Below, piece by piece: positions 7,758 through 15,814 of a stretch of DNA of 64,000 bases. Below the pieces are notes generated by a model that saw only the letters and a list, made by a program, of their open reading frames with translations, was not told where the DNA came from and searched no databases. Every line of letters starts with the position of its first letter. The stretch's first letter is position 1. The position numbers were made by a program, and so were the translations under genes. The stretch comes from JAYOEY01 sp038120295 (GTDB lineage Bacteria; Pseudomonadota; Alphaproteobacteria; MPNO01; UBA2964). The stretch lies in assembly GCA_038120295.1 (NCBI GenBank), contig JAYOLL010000005.1:62001-126000 (forward strand). The letters are read 5' to 3'.

Positions 7758-9209
7758 ATGCCAGACGATTCACCTGCCCTGTTGACGGAAACCCAAGCTG
7801 TATCTTCGCGTCATTACGATTTCGACATGCTCGTCATCGGGTCTGGGCCGGCGGGGCAGAAAGCAGCGATCCAGGCCGCCAAGCTGGGAAAGCGGGCCGT
7901 GGTTGTCGAACAGCGCTCCGTCGTCGGGGGGGTCTGTCTCAACACCGGAACCATCCCTTCGAAAACGTTGCGCGAAGCGGTCATGCATCTCTCCGGCTAT
8001 CGGGAGCGCAATATCTACGGCGCTTCCTACTCGGTGAAAGCCGACATCACCATGGAAGACCTGCTGTTCCGCACCGATCACGTGATTCGGAACGAGATCG
8101 ATGTCACCAATCTTCAGCTTCGCCGTAACGGGGTAACCGTGCTCTCGGCCAAGGCGCGTTTTGTCGACCCCCATGTGGTGCGGTTGGATTTTCTCGACGG
8201 GCGCGGCTCGCGCGACATTTCGGCGGAATTCATCGTCATTGCCGTCGGAACCGAAACCGCGAAGGACCTGTCGATCGGATTCGACGGCCAGACCATTTTC
8301 ACAAGCGACGACATCCTGCACCTGCAGGAAATGCCGAGATCTCTGATCGTCGTGGGCGCCGGCGTGATCGGGCTGGAATATGCGACGATCTTCGCTTCGC
8401 TCGGCGTCCGCGTTACGCTGGTCGACAAGCGCCCGCGCCTGCTCCCCTTCATCGATGCGGAGATTACCGACACGCTGGCACATCTGCTGCGCCAGAACAG
8501 GGTGACCCTGCGGCTCGGCGAAGCGGTCTCGGAAATTTCCCGTTGCGACGGCCGAAAAGGGCCGGGCGTTCGCGTGGTGCTCGAATCGGGGAAGCAGGTC
8601 TTTGCGGAAAAGGCGCTTTATTCGATCGGCCGGTCAGGGGCGACATCTTCGCTCCATCTCGATGACGCCGGGCTCGAGACCGACGAGTATGGCCGACTTA
8701 CGGTCGATGAGAACCATCGGACCGCCGTTTCGAACATATTCGCCGCCGGCGATGTGATCGGTTTCCCATCGCTCGCCTCAACATCGATGGAACAGGGAAG
8801 AATAGCGGCCTGCCAGGCTTTCGGCGCGGAAAAGCACAGCGTCGCAGATCTGTTCCCCTACGGCATCTATACGATTCCCGAAATCTCCATCGTCGGGAAG
8901 AACGAAGAGGAGCTGACGGAGGAGGGTGTGCCCTACGAAGTCGGAAAGGCGTTCTACCGCGAAATCGCCCGGGGCCAGATCATCGGCGACTCGACGGGGC
9001 TTCTGAAGCTCATGTTCCACCGCGAAACGCGCAAGCTGCTCGGGATTTCCATTCTCGGTGAAGGGGCGACCGACCTGATCCATATCGGTCAGGCGGTGAT
9101 GGCGCATGGCGGCGAAGTCGATTATTTCGTCGATACCGTCTTCAACTACCCGACACTCGCAGAGTGTTATAAGACAGCGGCGTTCGACGGGATCAACAGA
9201 CTCGAATAA
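7758..9209 (+). CDS. sthA: Soluble pyridine nucleotide transhydrogenase
   Basis: A 483-residue flavoprotein of the disulfide-reductase fold. The FAD dinucleotide motif is VIGSGPAGQKAA (about 26-37). The redox-site region reads GGVCLNTGTIPSKTLREA: the first cysteine is present and the second is threonine, as in SthA and unlike lipoamide or glutathione reductases. The second dinucleotide motif is VVGAGVIGLEYATIFASLG (about 197-215). The dimerisation domain with EISIVGKNEEELT follows. It interconverts NADPH and NADH. It is monocistronic, with 266 bases of unannotated sequence upstream. Confidence 0.88.
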   Translation: MPDDSPALLTETQAVSSRHYDFDMLVIGSGPAGQKAAIQAAKLGKRAVVVEQRSVVGGVCLNTGTIPSKTLREAVMHLSGYRERNIYGASYSVKADITMEDLLFRTDHVIRNEIDVTNLQLRRNGVTVLSAKARFVDPHVVRLDFLDGRGSRDISAEFIVIAVGTETAKDLSIGFDGQTIFTSDDILHLQEMPRSLIVVGAGVIGLEYATIFASLGVRVTLVDKRPRLLPFIDAEITDTLAHLLRQNRVTLRLGEAVSEISRCDGRKGPGVRVVLESGKQVFAEKALYSIGRSGATSSLHLDDAGLETDEYGRLTVDENHRTAVSNIFAAGDVIGFPSLASTSMEQGRIAACQAFGAEKHSVADLFPYGIYTIPEISIVGKNEEELTEEGVPYEVGKAFYREIARGQIIGDSTGLLKLMFHRETRKLLGISILGEGATDLIHIGQAVMAHGGEVDYFVDTVFNYPTLAECYKTAAFDGINRLE

Positions 9210-9315
9210 GAATTTTGATGTAAGTGGGCCCCCTGAGTATTTCATGTGTGGAGCCACGTGAGTGCATCAGGCTTCCCTCCCTTGAACATCGGCGCGATCG
9301 GTGGTCCGATGCGCC

Positions 9316-10611
9316 ATGACCTACCGCAATCACGAGCTGGCCCGGCTGACGGCGACCGAAGCCGCGGCGCGTATCGCCTCGGGCGAATTGACGTCCGAAT
9401 TACTTGTTTCCGCTCTTCTCGAAAGAATCGCCGAACGCGACGAAGCGCTTCACGCCTGGGCCTTCGTCGATCCCGATCTTGCGCTTGAGGCCGCGCGTCG
9501 CTGCGATGCGGCGTCGTCCCCGCTTGGGCCCCTGCACGGTGTACCCGTAGGGGTGAAGGACATCATCGACACCGCCGACATGCCGACCGGCATGGGCTCG
9601 CCTATCTATGACGGACACCGGCCGCGCAACGATGCGGCCTGCGTCGCACAGATCAGGGCGGCGGGCGCGGTGGTGCTGGGCAAGACCGTGACGGTCGAAT
9701 TCGCCGGGATGGCGGCGCCGCCGACCTGCAACCCGCACGACCCGATGCGCACGCCCGGCGGGTCGTCGAGCGGCTCCGGCGCGGCGGTCGCCGACTGCCA
9801 TGTGCCGATCGCGTTCGGAACACAGACGGCGGGCTCGGTCCACCGGCCTGCCGCTTATTGCGGGGTTGTCGGGTTCAAGCCCAGTTTCGATCTCTACAAT
9901 CTTCACGGGGTCCGCCCCGCAGCGCAATCGCTCGATACGCTGGGGACGCTGTCCCGTTCCATCGAGGACGCGGAGCTGATGATGGCGGTACTGGTCGGCC
10001 GGTCGTATGAGCCGATTCCGGCCAGCGCGTCCCCGCCCCGGATCGGTTTTTGCCGAACGCATCTTTGGGGCACGGCAAAGCCGGAAACCGCGCGGGCGAT
10101 GGCCGCCGTACGCCAGCGTATGATCCGGGCCGGCTCGGAAGTGATCGATATCGACCTTCCGAAAGCGTTCAGCGAGCTGACGCCAGCGCGCGATATCATT
10201 TCGTCATACGAGCGCGCCCGGGCGACTCTGTGGGAATACAACACCCATCGCGAGAAGCTGAGCCCGCAGCTTCAGCGCGGCATAGAGAAGGGGCTCGGCT
10301 GGTCGTTCGGCGAATACCGCGACGCGCTGGCGGCGGGCGAGGCCTGCCGGCGCGAGCTGGAAAAAACCTTTGCCGCCATCGATGCGATCATCGCCCCCGT
10401 CACCGAAGGCGAAGCGCCCGTCGGGCTGGATTCGACCGGCGATCATGCCTTCATCGGTTTCTGGAACCTGCTGCGCGCGCCGAGCTTTTCCCTGCCCGTC
10501 GGGCGCGGTCCGAGCGGGATGCCGGTCGGTCTGCAGCTAATCGGGCCGATGGGCGGCGACGACCGGCTCATATCGGTCGCCAAATGGATAACGACCCGGC
10601 CCTCAATGTAA
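9316..10611 (+). CDS. Amidase (amidase-signature family)
   Basis: A 431-residue amidase-signature hydrolase. The catalytic Lys lies in PVGVKDIIDT (about residue 82), the cis-Ser in TPGGSSSGSGAAVAD (about 150-164) and the nucleophilic Ser in GTQTAGSVHRPAAYCGVVGF (about 173-192). The Ser-cisSer-Lys triad is complete. The ATG at 9316 (MTYRNHELARL) is chosen over an upstream in-frame ATG at 9301. It hydrolyses an amide to acid and ammonia; the substrate is unknown. It begins a run of catabolic genes on the plus strand. Confidence 0.88.
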   Translation: MTYRNHELARLTATEAAARIASGELTSELLVSALLERIAERDEALHAWAFVDPDLALEAARRCDAASSPLGPLHGVPVGVKDIIDTADMPTGMGSPIYDGHRPRNDAACVAQIRAAGAVVLGKTVTVEFAGMAAPPTCNPHDPMRTPGGSSSGSGAAVADCHVPIAFGTQTAGSVHRPAAYCGVVGFKPSFDLYNLHGVRPAAQSLDTLGTLSRSIEDAELMMAVLVGRSYEPIPASASPPRIGFCRTHLWGTAKPETARAMAAVRQRMIRAGSEVIDIDLPKAFSELTPARDIISSYERARATLWEYNTHREKLSPQLQRGIEKGLGWSFGEYRDALAAGEACRRELEKTFAAIDAIIAPVTEGEAPVGLDSTGDHAFIGFWNLLRAPSFSLPVGRGPSGMPVGLQLIGPMGGDDRLISVAKWITTRPSM

Positions 10612-10679
10612 CCTTTCCAAGGTTGGCGGGCAGCAAAATAGGGGTTTAGAATTTAGGGAAATAAACAGAGGAGGCACAA

Positions 10680-11093
10680 ATGGCCAAGATCAAGCACATC
10701 GCTATCGTCACGATGGACCCGCCCAAGCTTGCCGAGTTCTACCGCGACGTGTTCGACATGAAGATCCTGCATTCGTCAAACAACGGCGCGACTTATCTGA
10801 CCGACGGCTACATCAATCTCGCGTTGCTGCCCAACAAGGCCGAAGGCAAGCCCAACGGGCTCAACCATTTCGGGTTCGAGATCGACGACCAGGCGGAAAT
10901 CGCCGCGAAGATGGAAGCCGCCGGCGTCAAGGCGCCCGGCCAGCGCCCGCGCAACCGGCCCTATGCCGAGACTCGCGGCTGCGATCCGGAGGGCAACAAT
11001 TTCGACCTGTCTGTGCATGGCTTCCAGCAGGTCGAGTACGCCGCCGATCGCGAAAAGGCCGACGGCGTCGAGCCTGAAAAGGTGGATGCCTAA
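10680..11093 (+). CDS. VOC-superfamily (glyoxalase/dioxygenase-fold) protein
   Basis: A 137-residue single-module VOC protein. It opens IKHIAIVTMDPPKLAEFYRD, with the usual metal-ligand histidine at residue 6, has a second histidine in GLNHFGFEIDD (about 62) and ends the module with RGCDPEGNNFDLS, where the third ligand position is Asp rather than the usual Glu. GAGGAGG is 5 bases upstream of the ATG. The enzymatic activity (lyase, isomerase or dioxygenase) cannot be assigned; position suggests a role in the amidase/flavoprotein pathway. Confidence 0.82.
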   Translation: MAKIKHIAIVTMDPPKLAEFYRDVFDMKILHSSNNGATYLTDGYINLALLPNKAEGKPNGLNHFGFEIDDQAEIAAKMEAAGVKAPGQRPRNRPYAETRGCDPEGNNFDLSVHGFQQVEYAADREKADGVEPEKVDA

Positions 11094-11208
11094 CGCTAGT
11101 CGCTGAAGCGGCATCACCACTTTGAGGTAACTGGGTCCGGTTCCCCCGGCCGGCGAAGAGCCGGAGGCGAAAGGACCTTCCAATGACGCCCTGAAACCGG
11201 AGACACGA

Positions 11209-12693
11209 ATGGCCCGGAAGGAAACCTGCGACGTCGCCATTGTTGGCGGCGGCAGCGCCGCGTTCGAGGCGGCGGTATCGGCTCATCAGAACGGCGCCGA
11301 GCGCATCATCATGCTGGAAAAGGCGCCCGAGGAAGAATTCGGCGGCAATGCGCGCTATTCGCACACCGGCTTTCGCTTCGCCTATGAAGGCGTCGACGAT
11401 CTGAAATACATCGCGCCGGACGCCGACCCGGTCCGGATGGAAAAGTTCCATGTTCCGCCCTACACCAACGAGCGGTTTCTCGCCGATCTCAACCGGGTGA
11501 CGCAAGGACGCATCGATCCCGAACTCGCCGGGTTCATGGTCGAGCAGTCCAATTCCGCGGTCCGCTGGATGTTCGAATCCGGCATGGAGTTCGAGCCGGA
11601 AAAGGCGCGGGAGATCGACGGCAGGCTGCATTTCGAGCCCGGTATCATCGCCCATACGGTCGGCGGCGGGCTGGGACAACTTCTGCGCTGGCGGCGGATC
11701 GCCGAAGGGCTCGGCGTCGAGCTGCGCTGTCAGAGCCGGGTGCGCGGTTTCCTCGGCGATTTCTGCGGTGTCGAGGGGGTAGAGGTCAGCACGCCGGACG
11801 AGGATTACGAGCTGCACGCCGGGGCCGTCATCGTGTGCGCCGGCGGCTTCCAGGCAAACGCCGAAATGCGTGCGCGTTATTTGGGCGCCAACGCCGATCT
11901 TATGAAGGTGCGCGGCTCGAAGCACAACACGGGCGAGGTGCTGCGCATGCTGCTCGACATGGGGGTGAAGCCCGCGGGCCACTGGCAGGGCGCGCATGCA
12001 ACCCCGATCGACCGCAATGCGCCCGATGGCGGCACGCCGCTGCGCCAGGACGGGCATGGCAATACATGCAACCGCTACGACTATCCCTACGGCATCACGG
12101 TGAACGCGCTCGGCGAGCGGTTCTACGACGAGGGCGAATCCAACCATTCCTATACCTATGCCAAGACCGGGCGCGCGGTGCTGGCCCAACCCGGCGGCAC
12201 GGCGCACCAGATCTATGACAAAAAATCGCTCGCCATGTTCCGGCTCGGCGCCGAATACACCGACACCTATGAATCCGCCGACACAATCCCGGAGCTGGCG
12301 GAAAAGATCGGGCTCGACCCGGCCGCACTGGAAGCGACCGTGTCCGAGTTCAACGCAGCCTGCCGCACGGATGTGGAATTCGATCCCACCACGCTCGACG
12401 GGAAATCGACAATCGGGCTTACGCCGGACAAATCCAACTGGGCGCAGCCGATCGACACACCGCCGTTCCGCGCCTATCCGATTACCTGCGGCGTGACCTT
12501 TTCGTTCGGCGGGGTGCGCATCGATACGAAGACGCAGGTGCTCGATATCACCGACCGGCCGATAAAGAGCCTCTTTGCCTCGGGCGACATTGTCGGGCTG
12601 TTCTTCCACAATTACCCGTCCTGCACCGGCCAGACGCGTAACGCCGTCTTCAGCCGCGAAGCCGGCAAGAACGCCGCGTTGATGTGTAACTGA
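11209..12693 (+). CDS. FAD-dependent dehydrogenase, tricarballylate dehydrogenase (TcuA)-like
   Basis: A 494-residue flavoprotein of the fumarate reductase/succinate dehydrogenase FAD family. It starts with the FAD motif CDVAIVGGGSAAFEAAVSAH and continues with EFGGNARYSHTGFR, resembling TcuA, which oxidises tricarballylate. The C-terminus has the FAD-domain return GVRIDTKTQVLD...PIKSLFASGDIVG and YPSCTGQTRNAVFSREAG. No signal peptide is visible, so it is cytoplasmic. It lies between a VOC gene and a CoA-transferase; a TcuB-like electron-transfer partner is absent. Confidence 0.82.
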   Translation: MARKETCDVAIVGGGSAAFEAAVSAHQNGAERIIMLEKAPEEEFGGNARYSHTGFRFAYEGVDDLKYIAPDADPVRMEKFHVPPYTNERFLADLNRVTQGRIDPELAGFMVEQSNSAVRWMFESGMEFEPEKAREIDGRLHFEPGIIAHTVGGGLGQLLRWRRIAEGLGVELRCQSRVRGFLGDFCGVEGVEVSTPDEDYELHAGAVIVCAGGFQANAEMRARYLGANADLMKVRGSKHNTGEVLRMLLDMGVKPAGHWQGAHATPIDRNAPDGGTPLRQDGHGNTCNRYDYPYGITVNALGERFYDEGESNHSYTYAKTGRAVLAQPGGTAHQIYDKKSLAMFRLGAEYTDTYESADTIPELAEKIGLDPAALEATVSEFNAACRTDVEFDPTTLDGKSTIGLTPDKSNWAQPIDTPPFRAYPITCGVTFSFGGVRIDTKTQVLDITDRPIKSLFASGDIVGLFFHNYPSCTGQTRNAVFSREAGKNAALMCN

Positions 12694-12699
12694 CGTATC

Positions 12700-12776
12700 G
12701 CACCGGCCCTCTCCCCCACCCGGCCACCCACTAGGATACTCGCGTTGGGTGGCCGGGTGGGGGAGAGGGCCGGTGC
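12700..12776. repeat. Perfect 31-bp inverted repeat (hairpin)
   Basis: Bases 12700-12730 are perfectly complementary to 12746-12776, leaving a 15-base loop. The arm contains CCACCC-type runs and ends CCACCCACTAG at the loop edge, shared with the hairpin at 5027-5100; the loop core GGATAC is the reverse complement of GTATCC in that element. It fills the gap between the flavoprotein stop and the CoA-transferase start, and probably affects transcription or mRNA stability. Confidence 0.9.
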
Positions 12777-12790
12777 AGAAAGCCAATGAG

Positions 12791-13978
12791 ATGACCGATA
12801 AAAACCTGCCGCTCTCGCATCTGAAAGTTCTGGACCTGACGCGGGTGCGCGGCGGACCGGTCTGCGTCCGCCAGTTCGCCGACTGGGGCGCCGATGTGAT
12901 CAAGGTGGAAACGCCGCGCGGCGTCGGCGGCGAGGACGGCTATACCGGCCAGCGCCATTCGTCGGATTTCCAGAATTTGCATCGCAACAAGCGCTCGATG
13001 GGGATCAACCTCAAGAGCGAGTCGGGCAAGGAGATCTTCGCGAAGCTGGTGGAACAGGCCGATATCGTGGTCGAAAATTACCGTCCCGGCGTCAAGTTCC
13101 GGCTTGGAATCGATTACGAGTCGCTGAAGAAGATCAACCCGCGCATCATTCTCGGCAGCCTGTCGGGGTTCGGCCAGACCGGGCCCTACGCCGACAGGCC
13201 CGGCGTCGATCAGATCGCGCAGGGGATGGGCGGGCTGATGATGGTGACCGGCGAACCGGGGGCGGGGCCGATGCGCGCCGGAACCGCGATCGGCGACATC
13301 ACCGGCGGGCTCTATCTCGCCTTCGGCGTTCTTGCTGCGGTGATCGAGAGGGACAAGTCCGGTGAAGGCCAGTGGGTGCATACCTCTCTGCTGCAGGCGC
13401 TGATCGCGGTGATGGATTTCCAGTGTACGCGCTGGCTGATGGATGGCGAGGTCCCGAAGCAGTCGGGCAATTCGCACCCGACCAGCTCGGCCACCAACAT
13501 GTTCGAGACCAGGGACGGCTATATCAACATCGCAGGCGGCCAGGCGCAGATCTGGCCGCGCCTGTGCGAGGCGCTGGAGACGCCCCACATGATGGAGGAC
13601 GAGGAGTTCGCCGACCCGGCCCGCCGCCGCAGGATCCGCGAGCGCGTCTGGGAAGAAATTACAAAAGCCACGAAAAAGCGCACCAGCGCCGACTGGGTCG
13701 AACGGCTCAACGCCGCCGGCGTGCCGTGCGGGCCGATCTACACGATGGACCAGGTGTTTGCAGACCCGCAGGTGAAGCATCTTGCCATGGCGGCAGGGGT
13801 AACCCATCCCGCGCTGGGCGATATCGACCTGGTGGCCCAGCCTCTGGGATTCTCGCGCGCCGAGTTCGCCATCCGCAGCGCCACCCCGGAACAGGGCGAG
13901 CACACCGATGCGATCCTCGAAGAACTCGGCTACGATGCGGACGAGATCGCGAAGCTTCATGACGAGAAGGCTGTCTGA
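12791..13978 (+). CDS. CaiB/BaiF (class III) CoA-transferase
   Basis: A 395-residue family III CoA-transferase. Diagnostic segments are LKVLDLTRVRGGPVCVRQFADWGADVIKVE near the N-terminus (given as LKVLDLTRVRGGP and FADWGADVIKVE), IVVENYRPGV, LGSLSGFGQTGPYADRPGVD and RAGTAIGDITGG (about 172-183), where the aspartate matches the catalytic Asp of formyl-CoA transferase. It moves CoA between carboxylic acids, activating the pathway acid. ATG 12791 is chosen since the open frame upstream runs back into the hairpin. A crotonase follows. Confidence 0.9.
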   Translation: MTDKNLPLSHLKVLDLTRVRGGPVCVRQFADWGADVIKVETPRGVGGEDGYTGQRHSSDFQNLHRNKRSMGINLKSESGKEIFAKLVEQADIVVENYRPGVKFRLGIDYESLKKINPRIILGSLSGFGQTGPYADRPGVDQIAQGMGGLMMVTGEPGAGPMRAGTAIGDITGGLYLAFGVLAAVIERDKSGEGQWVHTSLLQALIAVMDFQCTRWLMDGEVPKQSGNSHPTSSATNMFETRDGYINIAGGQAQIWPRLCEALETPHMMEDEEFADPARRRRIRERVWEEITKATKKRTSADWVERLNAAGVPCGPIYTMDQVFADPQVKHLAMAAGVTHPALGDIDLVAQPLGFSRAEFAIRSATPEQGEHTDAILEELGYDADEIAKLHDEKAV

Positions 13979-14021
13979 TTACGTCGCAGGCGTTGCATTG
14001 TCCTTCGTTACCCTCTCTCCG

Positions 14022-14093
14022 TGTCACCCCGGCCTTGAGCCGGGGACCAGAAACAACCGTCGTACTGGACCCCGGGTCAGGCCCGGGGTGACA
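14022..14093. repeat. Compound inverted repeat of the CCCCGG...CCGGGG type
   Basis: The left half TGTCACCCCGG...GGGGACCA is mirrored by TGGACCCCGG...GGGGTGACA, with each half also self-complementary around a 5-6 base centre and a 16-base spacer between halves. Mosaic palindromes of this kind are common between genes in alphaproteobacteria. It lies between the CoA-transferase and crotonase genes. Confidence 0.82.
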
Positions 14094-14129
14094 ATGGTAG
14101 AGGAGCCAATTACCGGAGACTGAAAACCC

Positions 14130-14942
14130 ATGACAGACCGCATAGACGCCGGGCTCGACCTGCCGACTCCCAACATGATCGCCGAGAAGGAAGGCGGCAT
14201 CGGCTGGATGACCTTCAACAATCCGGAGCGCCGCAACGCGATTTCGTTCGAGATGCGCCAGGCGATCCTGATGATCCTCGACGATTTTATCGCCGACGAC
14301 GATATCCGCGTGATCGTCATCAAGGGCGCGGGCGGCAGGGCCTTCGTTTCCGGCTCCGACATCTCCCAGTTCGCCACTCATCGTTCCACGCCCGAACAGA
14401 GGGAGATTTACGATGCGCTGTCGGCGCAGGTGAACGCGAAGTACGACGAAGTCGAAAAGCCGGTGATCGCCATGATCCAGGGGTTCTGCCTCGGCGCCGG
14501 ACTCGGCACCGCGCTTCAGGCCGATATCCGCATCGCTTCCGACGATTCGCAGTTCGGCGTGCCGGCGGCCAATCTGTCGCTCGGCTACTCCTACAGGAAC
14601 ACAAAGAAACTCATCGACCTGATCGGCCCGGCGGCTACCAAGGACATCATGTTTACCGCTCGCCGCGTTCCCGCCGACGAAGCGCTGCGCATGGGATTGA
14701 TCAGCCGCATGGTACCGGCCGATGCCTTGGAGGAAACCGTGCGGGACGTCGCCGCCACCATCGCCGGCAACGCGCCGCTGACCGTCCGGTCTGTCAAGGC
14801 GAACGTGGATGAGGCGTTGAAGGAGACGCCCGACATCACCCGTTGCGACGCCCTCGTCGAGGCCTGCATGAACAGCGAGGACTACAAGGAAGGCCGGACC
14901 GCCTTCATGGAAAAGCGGAAGCCGGTGTTCAGGGGGAAGTAA
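14130..14942 (+). CDS. Crotonase-superfamily protein lacking the hydratase glutamates
   Basis: A 270-residue crotonase-fold protein with WMTFNNPERRNAISFEM near residue 27, the oxyanion-hole segment GGRAFVSGSDISQF and IQGFCLGAGLGTALQADIRI followed by FGVPAANLSLGYSY. Aligned with enoyl-CoA hydratase, both catalytic glutamates (Glu144 and Glu164 of the rat enzyme) are replaced, by Gly and Ala. The CoA-binding oxyanion hole is intact, so it likely acts on an acyl-CoA by another chemistry (isomerase, hydrolase, lyase or decarboxylase). Its neighbours are the CoA-transferase and a GST. Confidence 0.85.
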   Translation: MTDRIDAGLDLPTPNMIAEKEGGIGWMTFNNPERRNAISFEMRQAILMILDDFIADDDIRVIVIKGAGGRAFVSGSDISQFATHRSTPEQREIYDALSAQVNAKYDEVEKPVIAMIQGFCLGAGLGTALQADIRIASDDSQFGVPAANLSLGYSYRNTKKLIDLIGPAATKDIMFTARRVPADEALRMGLISRMVPADALEETVRDVAATIAGNAPLTVRSVKANVDEALKETPDITRCDALVEACMNSEDYKEGRTAFMEKRKPVFRGK

Positions 14943-14989
14943 CCCACACCCTGACCCTCCCCCGGATTGGGGGAGGGTCAGGGTGTGGG
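14943..14989. repeat. Perfect 21-bp inverted repeat with 5-base loop
   Basis: Bases 14943-14963 pair perfectly with 14969-14989 around the loop GGATT. It starts directly after the crotonase stop codon. The stem is strong enough to end or protect a transcript, but no T run follows, so a rho-independent terminator is not certain. Confidence 0.88.
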
Positions 14990-15034
14990 AATGGCGCGAA
15001 AACTTGAACGCGACAACTTTAAAAGGAACCGGAC

Positions 15035-15661
15035 ATGACCATGCGATTGCTTGGCTTTCCAAGCTCCCACAACGTGCAGAAAGTGCTGTGGGCCTGCGGC
15101 GAGATCGGGCTCGACTATGCGTGGGAGGACTGGGCGGGACCGAACGCCAACGCGCATCTTCCCGAGTTCGTCGCCCTCAACCCCAACAGGCGCGTGCCGG
15201 TCATCGTCGAGGACGACGGCACGGTGTTGTGGGAATCGCATGCCATCACACGGTATTTGTGTGCGAAGCATGCTCGTGGAACGTTGTGGCCCGAAGACGA
15301 TGCAATGCGGGCCTCGGCCGAGCGCTGGATGGACTGGCAGCTCGGTACGGTCGGGCCGACGATGGCGCCGATCTACAACAACCTGATCCGCACCGCGCCC
15401 CAAGACCGGAACCAGACGGTTATCGACTCCGGCATGGAGCGGCTGGCCGAGCTGTTCGGAATCCTCGATTCGCACCTGGCGCGGAACGGGCACGTCGCCG
15501 GCGACGAATTCTCGATGGGGGACATTCCGATCGGAATCTCCACCTGGCGCTGGTTCAACATGCCGGTCGAACGGCCCGACCTGCGGAACCTTGAGCGCTG
15601 GTTCGAGGCTCTCAGGGACCGTCCCGCCTACCGGGATCACATCATGAAAGATCTGGCGTAG
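15035..15661 (+). CDS. Glutathione S-transferase family protein
   Basis: A 208-residue GST. The N-terminal thioredoxin-fold domain has SSHNVQKVLWACGEIGLDY (residues 8-27 region), LNPNRRVPVIVEDDGTVLWESHAI with the cis-proline and the Glu-Ser glutathione-binding pair, and the C-terminal helical domain has GDEFSMGDIPIGISTWRW with the N-capping box aspartate. It resembles GstB-like bacterial enzymes that conjugate electrophiles. It closes the plus-strand catabolic run and is convergent with the NMT1 gene. Confidence 0.9.
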   Translation: MTMRLLGFPSSHNVQKVLWACGEIGLDYAWEDWAGPNANAHLPEFVALNPNRRVPVIVEDDGTVLWESHAITRYLCAKHARGTLWPEDDAMRASAERWMDWQLGTVGPTMAPIYNNLIRTAPQDRNQTVIDSGMERLAELFGILDSHLARNGHVAGDEFSMGDIPIGISTWRWFNMPVERPDLRNLERWFEALRDRPAYRDHIMKDLA

Positions 15662-15814
15662 GGCGCGGCCCGTTACCGGGCGGAGCCCGGGTCTTCCTGC
15701 ATAGCGATCCTGTCGCCCGGCTCCCCGGCGATGACGGAGCCATCCTCGGCCCCGGAGGCGTCGTCCCGGCAGGAAACGATCTCGCGTTCGAAGCCGATTC
15801 CGCCGGTCGTTATC

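Noticed and set aside
7758..9209. Loss of the second redox cysteine in the flavoprotein disulfide-reductase fold as a sign of inactivation
   Set aside because: SthA-type transhydrogenases normally lack the cysteine pair, so this is the expected sequence.
10927..12903. A 658-codon minus-strand frame opposite the VOC and flavoprotein genes
   Set aside because: It is antisense to genes with clear FAD and VOC motifs and its translation resembles no protein family.
15662..15814. A 61-codon minus-strand frame overlapping the end of the second NMT1 gene
   Set aside because: No homology or ribosome-binding site is visible and the stretch is composed of short GC-rich palindromic pieces.
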